Positions 6,668-11,924 of a stretch of DNA of 11,924 bases are shown piece after piece. The notes beneath the pieces were generated by a model, which worked only from the letters and a program-made list of their open reading frames with translations, did not search any database and was not told where the DNA came from. The stretch's first letter is position 1; every line of letters starts with the position of its first letter. Both the position numbers and the translations under genes were made by a program. Source of the stretch: an uncultured Desulfotignum sp. (GTDB taxonomy: Bacteria > Desulfobacterota > Desulfobacteria > Desulfobacterales > Desulfobacteraceae); contig CALGAJ010000326.1 in assembly GCA_937951975.1 (NCBI GenBank), forward strand, positions 1 through 11,924. Reading direction: 5' to 3'.

Positions 6668-9106
6668 TTAAAGCGTATGAGACTTGTCTTTTTCCATTTT
6701 TTCTTCAAGTTTTCCAATAGCCAATGTTGTTTTGATGATAGTGTCCGGGTTTAACGAAAGGCTGTCAATTCCTTCTTCCACCAGAAATTGTGCAAAATCG
6801 GGAAAATCACTCGGTCCCTGACCGCAGATACCAATTTTACAGTTATTCTTTTTAGCTGTTTTGATTACACTTCGAATCATTGTTTTTACCGCTTCATTTC
6901 TTTCATCATAAATGTGACTGACAAGCTCTGAATCACGGTCAACGCCAAGGATCAGCTGGGTTAAATCGTTGCTTCCAATTGAAAAGCCGTCAAAAATTGT
7001 ACAGAATTCATCCGCTAAAATCACATTGGACGGGATTTCACACATCACATACACTTCCAGGTTATTGACGCCCTGTTTCAACCCGTTGTCTGACATTTCC
7101 GTTAACACTTTTCTACCCTCGTCTACGGTACGGCAAAAAGGGATCATCACCTTGATATTATTGAGTCCCATTTCATCCCGTGCCCGTTTTAACGCCCGAC
7201 ATTCCAGGGCAAATGCATCTTTGTACTTTTTATCATAATACCGGCTGGCTCCCCGCCACCCGATCATAGGGTTGGCTTCTTCCGGCTCAAATTCTTTACC
7301 GCCGATCAGATTTGCATATTCATTTGATTTGAAATCAGACAACCGCACAATAACATCCTTGGGATAGAAGGCGGCGGCAAGCATGGCAACGGCCTGGGCG
7401 AGCCTGTCAATAAAATAGTCTGCCTTATCTGCGTATCCCTTTGTCAGATTTCTGATGTCATCCTTTGTTTTTTTATCTTTCAGATTCTCAAAATTCAGCA
7501 GGGCAAGGGGATGGATTTTTATATAGGAATTGATAATGAACTCTTCACGGGCAAGTCCTACGCCGTCATTTAAGAGAAAACTCTGCTCAAAGGCCCGTTC
7601 CGGCGAAGCCAGGTTCATCATTATTTTTGTTTTTGTTTTCTTAAGGCGCTTAAGATCTGTTTTTCGAATTTCAAATGGTAAAATTCCATCATAAACGATT
7701 CCAACTTCTCCCTCAGAACAGGAAACCGTTATTTCCCTTTGTGTTTTAATTTTTTCCGTTGCAGTATTACAACCCACCACACAGGGAATCCCAAGTTCAC
7801 GGGAAATAATCGCTGCATGACAGGTCCGCCCGCCACGATTTGTTACGATGGCTGAGGCAATTTTCATAATGGGCTCCCAATCCGGGTCTGTCATGTCCGT
7901 TACCAGAACTTCACCTTTTCCAAACGCTTTTATTTCGGAAGCTGCTTCGATCACATGGGCCTTGCCCGATCCGATTCTTGACCCGACAGGAGACCCTTTT
8001 GCCAGCACATCTCCTTTCTCCTTGAGTACATATTCTTCTATCCGGGTAACATCTTTTTGCGAGATTACCGTTTCCGGGCGGGCCTGGACGATAAACAGTT
8101 CTCCTGTCTTCCCGTCTTTGGCCCACTCCATATCCATGGGCTTGAAGTGCCCCGCTTTTTTAGAATAATGATCTTCAATCACGACCGCCCATTCGGCAAG
8201 CTGTAAAATGTCATCATCTGTTATCGAAAACCGTTCCCTGTCCTTAAAAGGAACCTTGACGTTTTTAACCTGGCTTTTCCCTTCATGGGCATAAATCATT
8301 TTAATTTTTTTTGTTCCCAGTTTTTTGCTTAAAATCGGACGTTTTTTTTCTTTTAACGTCGGTTTGAATACGTAAAATTCATCGGGATTCACCGCACCCT
8401 GAACCACATTCTCTCCTAGCCCGTATGCCGCGTTGATCAGCACCACATCCCTGAAACCGCTCTCTGTATCAATTGAAAACATCACACCGGAACTTGCCAG
8501 ATCACTGCGCACCATTTTTTGTACCGCGATGGAAAGCCCAACGGACAAATGATCAAATTTTTTATGTTCACGATATGAAATCGCCCGGTTTGTAAACAGC
8601 GAGGCAAAGCATCTCCGGCAGGCATCCAGGATATGGAAATCGCCCTTTACATTTAAAAAGGTTTCGTGCTGCCCGGCAAAAGAGGCATCCGGCAGATCTT
8701 CCGCTGTGGCCGAACTCCTTACCGCCGTATCAACGTCTTTTCCATCATATAATTCCTGCATTTTGTGGTAGGCGTCTAAAACAGCCTCCCTCAACTCAAT
8801 GGGAAATTCAGCACCCAGGATGGCGGAACGAATCTGATGTCCGCATTCGGTTAAACTGTCGATATCCTTTATGTTTAATTTTTTTAAGGCATCCTCAATT
8901 GATTTTTTAATTCCGGAATGCTCAAGCAGGTAATGATATGCATGGGCTGTCACGGCAAAACCGTTTGGGATTCTTATGCCTTTGGGTGTCAGGTTCTGGT
9001 ACATCTCCCCAAGTGAAGCATTCTTGCCCCCTACCAGGGACACATCTTCCATATCCACTTCGTCGAACCAGAGAACGAATTTTTCTTTCAGATCTGCTTT
9101 TGTCAT
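6668..9106 (-). CDS. ppsA: Phosphoenolpyruvate synthase (pyruvate, water dikinase)
   Basis: This 812-residue cytoplasmic enzyme makes PEP, AMP and phosphate from pyruvate, ATP and water, the first step of gluconeogenesis from pyruvate. It has the full three-domain layout. The N-terminal ATP-grasp part (about 10-360) starts LVGGKNASLGEM and contains AVRSSATAEDLPDASFAGQ. The phosphohistidine domain has GGRTCHAAI with the phosphorylated His430. The C-terminal TIM-barrel domain has IGSNDLTQL and GICGQ with catalytic Cys761, followed by SLNPDT. Length is close to the E. coli enzyme (792). An ATG at 9121 would add five residues. I prefer 9106 because it matches the E. coli N-terminal length and has GGGGTAAGG upstream, whereas 9121 has no ribosome site. 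It is more A/T-rich than its neighbours on the right. It converges on stress-protein genes, and a 15-base palindrome upstream may be its operator. Read-through from the SDR gene is possible. Confidence 0.95.
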   Translation of the reverse strand: MTKADLKEKFVLWFDEVDMEDVSLVGGKNASLGEMYQNLTPKGIRIPNGFAVTAHAYHYLLEHSGIKKSIEDALKKLNIKDIDSLTECGHQIRSAILGAEFPIELREAVLDAYHKMQELYDGKDVDTAVRSSATAEDLPDASFAGQHETFLNVKGDFHILDACRRCFASLFTNRAISYREHKKFDHLSVGLSIAVQKMVRSDLASSGVMFSIDTESGFRDVVLINAAYGLGENVVQGAVNPDEFYVFKPTLKEKKRPILSKKLGTKKIKMIYAHEGKSQVKNVKVPFKDRERFSITDDDILQLAEWAVVIEDHYSKKAGHFKPMDMEWAKDGKTGELFIVQARPETVISQKDVTRIEEYVLKEKGDVLAKGSPVGSRIGSGKAHVIEAASEIKAFGKGEVLVTDMTDPDWEPIMKIASAIVTNRGGRTCHAAIISRELGIPCVVGCNTATEKIKTQREITVSCSEGEVGIVYDGILPFEIRKTDLKRLKKTKTKIMMNLASPERAFEQSFLLNDGVGLAREEFIINSYIKIHPLALLNFENLKDKKTKDDIRNLTKGYADKADYFIDRLAQAVAMLAAAFYPKDVIVRLSDFKSNEYANLIGGKEFEPEEANPMIGWRGASRYYDKKYKDAFALECRALKRARDEMGLNNIKVMIPFCRTVDEGRKVLTEMSDNGLKQGVNNLEVYVMCEIPSNVILADEFCTIFDGFSIGSNDLTQLILGVDRDSELVSHIYDERNEAVKTMIRSVIKTAKKNNCKIGICGQGPSDFPDFAQFLVEEGIDSLSLNPDTIIKTTLAIGKLEEKMEKDKSHTL

Positions 9107-9172
9107 GGCCTTACCCCGCATTTTATTTTTAGAGGTTATGTCTGAAAAAAATAAAGGTCAGTGTCGATATTT

Positions 9173-9187
9173 TTTACAAGTTGTAAA
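9173..9187. promoter_or_regulatory. Perfect palindrome upstream of ppsA, candidate operator
   Basis: TTTACAA-C-TTGTAAA (minus strand) is a perfect dyad with seven-base arms around one base, in the 115-base gap between the SDR gene and ppsA, about 65 bases before the ppsA ATG. Its right half, TTGTAA, could be a poor -35 box with TTTATT 18 bases on. It does not match a regulator motif I recognise. It shares three bases with a second dyad at 9185-9207. Confidence 0.4.
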
Positions 9188-9207
9188 GAAAAGCCATGTT
9201 TTTCTTT
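9185..9207 (-). repeat. A/T-rich inverted repeat behind the second SDR gene
   Basis: AAAGAAAA and TTTTCTTT form perfect eight-base arms around seven bases (GCCATGT on the plus strand), starting about 15 bases after the SDR stop. It could be a weak terminator or attenuator of read-through into ppsA, but the stem is nearly all A-T and there is no G/C clamp. It overlaps the ppsA palindrome. Confidence 0.3.
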
Positions 9208-9221
9208 TCGATGCCGCCTGC

Positions 9222-9977
9222 TTAAACCAGACCGCCCAGAGCAACCGTGATGGCTTCTCCGCTGACGCCGCTGGATTCTTCAGAAGCCAGAAAGGCGATC
9301 ACCTGAGCGACTTCTCCAGGGGTTGCCACCCGGCCCGGCGGGTAGAGGGCCGCTCGTTCCTTCCACACCTCATCCGGGGTGATGCCCCGTTTTTCTGCTT
9401 CGGCTTTCGCGGATTTCTCCGCCATGGATGTCCGCACCCATCCGGGCAGAACCGCATTGGAGGTCACCCCATAGAGGCCGGCATCCCGGGAAATCGCCCG
9501 CATCAGTCCCAGCAGCCCGTGTTTGGCGCTGGTATAGGCACTGCCGGCATATTCCGCTTTTTCGCCGGCCGTGGAACTGGTGAACACACACCGGCCATAA
9601 CCCTGTTCAATCATGTCTCTGACAACCATTTGTGACAGATAATAAGGCCCGTCCAGATTGATGCGCAGGGTTTTCCGCCACACCTCCGGCGGCTGTTCCC
9701 AGATCACCCGCTCATGGGCCGACCCGATGCCGTGATTGCACACCAGAATCGATACCGGGCCTAAGCGGTCGCGGGTTTGCTTGACCGCCTGGGCACACCC
9801 GTCAACAGTTCCCAGATCCGCGACCACATATTCCAGTCCCAGGGTTTTCAATTCATTTTCACTTCTTGAAACCGCCATGACCCGGGCCCCCCGGGAAGCC
9901 AGCAGTTCAGCGGCTGCCCGGCCGATGCCGCGTCCCGCACCCGTTATCAGTGCAACCCTTCCTTCAACCCCCGGCAT
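9222..9977 (-). CDS. SDR family oxidoreductase (FabG-like)
   Basis: This 251-residue classical short-chain dehydrogenase/reductase has cofactor motif TGAGRGIG (12-19), NHG (81-83, in place of the usual NNAG), catalytic Ser134/135, Tyr148 and Lys152 in YTSAK, PGWVRT after the active site, and the C-terminal GEAITVALGGLV. An Arg/Ser pair after beta 2 (AVSRSE, 35-40) suggests NADP preference by family analogy. The substrate is unknown. It has a small insert (about 186-206, KSAKAEAEKRGITPDEVW) before the C-terminal part. Two starts are possible. The ATG at 9977 has AAGGA five bases upstream and begins at the conserved MPGVEGRVALITG. The ATG at 10034 overlaps the PAS-protein stop as ATGA and would add a 19-residue Thr-rich lead. 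I prefer 9977. Either way the gene is the last of the operon with the PAS protein, so the sensor may serve the same process. Confidence 0.91.
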   Translation of the reverse strand: MPGVEGRVALITGAGRGIGRAAAELLASRGARVMAVSRSENELKTLGLEYVVADLGTVDGCAQAVKQTRDRLGPVSILVCNHGIGSAHERVIWEQPPEVWRKTLRINLDGPYYLSQMVVRDMIEQGYGRCVFTSSTAGEKAEYAGSAYTSAKHGLLGLMRAISRDAGLYGVTSNAVLPGWVRTSMAEKSAKAEAEKRGITPDEVWKERAALYPPGRVATPGEVAQVIAFLASEESSGVSGEAITVALGGLV

Positions 9978-10030
9978 TCTTTTCCTTCCATTTTCAGGCG
10001 TTGTGCCTGTTGTTGTTTTTGCGGCAAAAT

Positions 10031-11176
10031 TCATTGCCCATCCATTTTCAGGTCCTGTGGTAAATCTTTGGCCGCTGCATCAATATCAAAGATTTTTTTG
10101 CCCTGCACATAGTCTTTGGTGGCATATTGTGAAATTCTTTGAATTTTGGCAGACAGTTCCAACATCCGCAGGGTGTGTTTTTTTATAAGCTTTATCAAAT
10201 CCTGTTTCTGGGGCGGTTTCAGATTGGGTGCCGCCAGCTTTTCAATCCCGATCAACACCACCTGAAGCGGGTTGTTCAGTTCGTGGCTGACCGCGCCGGC
10301 CATTTCAAGAATGGCCCGGAGTTTTTCCTTGTCCCGCTGTTCCTGCGCCATCTGCTTTTGCTGGGTGATGTCCATGAAATACCCTAACGCAGCCCTGGCT
10401 CCCTGGTGTTTGACCGAGGTCACCGTTTCCATCACCCATTTTATCTGACCCATCCGGTCCACGACCCGGAATTCGTAAGGCGTGGTCCGGCGTCCTGCCA
10501 GCATCTGCCGGGCGCATTCCAGAACATGGTCCCGGTAATCCGCATGCACCAGGTCCAGGGATTTCATTCCGGTCAGTTCATTTTTTTCATATCCGGTGAT
10601 TCTGCAGAACTGGGGATTCACATAAACGAACCGGCCTTTCTGCACGATATAACTGCCGATCAAAGCACTGTTCCGGCTGTGTTCCAGTTCTTCTTCCGCC
10701 TGTTTTCTCTGGGTGTTGTCCCGGACGAACCCTTCGATGGCAATGGCCCGGTGACGGCTGTCTCGAACCACGGACCACCGGTCATGCATCCACCGGGTGG
10801 TGCCGTCGGTAGCGATGTAACGGTATTCGACATCCCCTGTGGTTCCACCGGCATCCAGGGTTTTTTTTCTAGCGGCCCGAAGCTTGTCAGCATCCTGGGG
10901 ATGGATCCGCTGGGCCACACTCCCGGTGGTCAATACCGGCCGTCCCTGTTCTCTGCTGCCGAAAAGTGCCAGAAACCGCTTGTTGAAAAAAGGAAACGTT
11001 CCGGAGTCGATATCAAACAGATAGATGGCATCCTGGGAAAGGTCGGCCAGCTGCTGAAAACTCTCGGACAGTGTCCGGATGATATCCGGGGCCCCGGTTT
11101 GATCCCTGGCACCGGCAGCACGCTCCAGTTCCCGGACTCTGGCTTCCAGTTCTTCATATGTGGGTTTGTCCGGCAT
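10031..11176 (-). CDS. PAS-PAS sensor with histidine-kinase phospho-acceptor helix but no ATPase domain
   Basis: This 381-residue protein has no membrane segments and is probably cytoplasmic. An N-terminal coil (about 6-25, YEELEARVRELE) is followed by a PAS domain (about 37-157, ending GFVRDNTQRKQ, a PAC-type end), a second PAS domain (about 165-275, with VNPQFCRITGYEKNEL and YFMDITQQKQ), and a HisKA-type dimerisation helix pair (about 285-355) with the H-box VSHELNNPLQ (His298). The protein then stops after QRISQYATKDYVQGKK and a short tail. The N, G1 and G2 boxes of the HATPase_c domain are absent. The next gene begins within four bases at an unrelated SDR frame, so no lost kinase domain is visible as a frameshift. 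It may be a phosphoacceptor for another kinase, a phosphatase, or a regulator of partner kinases. The start ATG follows the stop of the upstream gene by nine bases and has only a weak ribosome site. Confidence 0.87.
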   Translation of the reverse strand: MPDKPTYEELEARVRELERAAGARDQTGAPDIIRTLSESFQQLADLSQDAIYLFDIDSGTFPFFNKRFLALFGSREQGRPVLTTGSVAQRIHPQDADKLRAARKKTLDAGGTTGDVEYRYIATDGTTRWMHDRWSVVRDSRHRAIAIEGFVRDNTQRKQAEEELEHSRNSALIGSYIVQKGRFVYVNPQFCRITGYEKNELTGMKSLDLVHADYRDHVLECARQMLAGRRTTPYEFRVVDRMGQIKWVMETVTSVKHQGARAALGYFMDITQQKQMAQEQRDKEKLRAILEMAGAVSHELNNPLQVVLIGIEKLAAPNLKPPQKQDLIKLIKKHTLRMLELSAKIQRISQYATKDYVQGKKIFDIDAAAKDLPQDLKMDGQ

Positions 11177-11185
11177 AATCGTATC

Positions 11186-11491
11186 TCAAGATAGGAACAC
11201 AGGTGATTCCTGGTTGCTCAAAGCCCCGATGGCAGCCGTGCATACGGCCACGGAAGCGTCCGCATGATCCGCGGTAAATTCATCTTCATTTTTGGAAAAA
11301 ACCGCCTGCCACCGGGTCTGGTCCGGACTTCCCGGGCACAGGTCTTTCAGATGAAAGCCAAAGCCTTTTGATTTCAGCGTGTCTGCCAGTTCCAGGGCGG
11401 CATGGATATCCGTGGCCGCATGGGCCGGGACCGCCACGTCAAGATATTTTTTAAGTTCGTTTTCCAGTTTTTCAGAAATGGACGGGTTCAT
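11186..11491 (-). CDS. Small protein of uncertain family, first gene of the PAS/SDR operon
   Basis: This 101-residue soluble protein has no signal peptide or membrane helix. It starts with a charged helix (SEKLENELKKYLD), followed by ATDIHAALELADTLKSKGFGFHLKD, then WQAVFSKNEDEFTADHADASVAVCTAAIGAL. The order TDI-helix-GF-sheet-WxAxF-ADxxxxVCxAAL resembles small proteins with the phage ABA-sandwich fold, judged from memory of that pattern only; a distant relationship is possible. The start ATG has GGAGG a few bases upstream and lies about 26 bases after the predicted transcription start of a good sigma-70 promoter. The gap to the PAS gene is nine bases, so the two are almost certainly co-transcribed. 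Function is unknown. Confidence 0.75.
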   Translation of the reverse strand: MNPSISEKLENELKKYLDVAVPAHAATDIHAALELADTLKSKGFGFHLKDLCPGSPDQTRWQAVFSKNEDEFTADHADASVAVCTAAIGALSNQESPVFLS

Positions 11492-11523
11492 GGTTTCCTC
11501 CGGTTCCGGGGTTATCGTGTTCC

Positions 11524-11551
11524 ATCATATGGGTTTGAAAAAGAATGTCAA
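11524..11551 (-). promoter_or_regulatory. Sigma-70 promoter of the small protein/PAS/SDR operon
   Basis: On the minus strand, a consensus -35 box TTGACA (11546-11551) is followed by a 16-base spacer and TATGAT (11524-11529, five of six -10 bases). Transcription would begin near 11517, about 26 bases before the ATG at 11491. This is the best sigma-70 site in the window and separates the operon from the Mth938-like gene. Confidence 0.7.
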
Positions 11552-11563
11552 TACAGAGGATTG

Positions 11564-11908
11564 TCAGCATGTCAGGTGAAAGCAGGCAGCCACACCGTCT
11601 GTGGTTTCAGACAGAGTATTGTATTTTTCAACGCCCTTTCTCGAGGACATCACCATTGCCGTGATTCCTTTTTTCTGAAGATCGGCCACCAGTGTGGTAT
11701 GGGGCCTCATCAGGCCCGGTTTTCCGGTACCGATCACAAGGATTTCGGCTTTACTGTCCAGAACCGATTCCAGGTCTTCCAGCATCAACCGGTGACCGGA
11801 TTTTCTGACCCACGGACTTAACACGGTTCCAAGCGGCAGGATGATCAGATCCTTTCGAAATTCTTTGCCGTTGATGGTCATTTTGCCGAATGAATAGGAA
11901 TTGATCAT
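11564..11908 (-). CDS. Mth938-like domain-containing protein
   Basis: This 114-residue protein is the length of a single Mth938-like domain (DUF498, the fold shared with mitochondrial complex I assembly factor NDUFAF3). Visible family features are the opening INSYSFGKMTINGKEFRKDLIIL, a WVRKSGH segment, the central LVIGTGKPG (57-65) before a helix, and the conserved end YNTLSE...GVAACFHLTC. The biochemical role of bacterial members is not established. The protein is soluble, with no signal peptide. The start ATG at 11908 has AAGGTG seven bases upstream, at the window edge. Whether it is first in its transcript cannot be seen. A sigma-70 promoter for the next operon lies 13-40 bases before its stop in the downstream direction, so it may be a separate unit. 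Confidence 0.88.
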   Translation of the reverse strand: MINSYSFGKMTINGKEFRKDLIILPLGTVLSPWVRKSGHRLMLEDLESVLDSKAEILVIGTGKPGLMRPHTTLVADLQKKGITAMVMSSRKGVEKYNTLSETTDGVAACFHLTC

Positions 11909-11924
11909 TTTTTTTCACCTTGTA

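Noticed and set aside
10406..11194. Long open frame antisense to the PAS protein gene
   Set aside because: It is a shadow of the PAS gene with low-complexity Gly/Pro/His content and no motifs.

Overview
The window looks like chromosomal DNA from an anaerobic, sulfate-reducer-like Desulfobacterota bacterium (Desulfobacteraceae type). This rests on protein style: a PAS sensor with an N-terminal coil and an unusually short kinase end, stacked universal stress proteins, a bacterial PEP synthase, and a high-G+C background. It is inference, not a database match. No rRNA, tRNA, CRISPR array, transposase or integrase was seen. Coding density is high and all intergenic gaps are under 300 bases.

Left part (1-3174, G+C-rich). 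A LolCDE/MacB-type ABC exporter lies on the minus strand: the ATPase (350-1048) overlaps the start of its FtsX-like permease by four bases, and the permease runs off the left edge. A plausible sigma-70 promoter precedes the ATPase. Diverging from it is a 12-helix MFS transporter (1208-2479), whose end overlaps the end of a convergent SDR oxidoreductase (2470-3174) by ten bases.

Middle part (about 3200-9200, visibly more A/T-rich). A strong -24/-12 (sigma-54) promoter at 3330-3345 precedes a two-gene operon: a fused aminoglycoside-phosphotransferase-like/P-loop kinase protein (3461-5062), translationally coupled to a tandem-domain universal stress protein (5055-6041). A probable terminator follows. 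A weaker sigma-54-like site then precedes a single-domain universal stress protein (6204-6653). Converging on it from the minus strand is PEP synthase (6668-9106), with a perfect 15-base palindrome upstream. The set reads as an energy- or starvation-stress module: stress-linked nucleotide-binding proteins, a putative kinase, and the enzyme that makes PEP from pyruvate for gluconeogenesis. The kinase-fusion plus tandem-Usp pair resembles the Rv2004c-Rv2005c pair of the Mycobacterium tuberculosis DosR dormancy regulon.

Right part (9222-11924, minus strand, G+C-rich again). A clear sigma-70 promoter (11524-11551) starts a compact operon: a 101-residue protein of uncertain family, a PAS-PAS protein that keeps the histidine-kinase phospho-acceptor helix but lacks the ATPase domain, and a second SDR oxidoreductase. 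PEP synthase lies 115 bases further in the same direction and may also receive read-through. At the right edge is a Mth938-like small protein.
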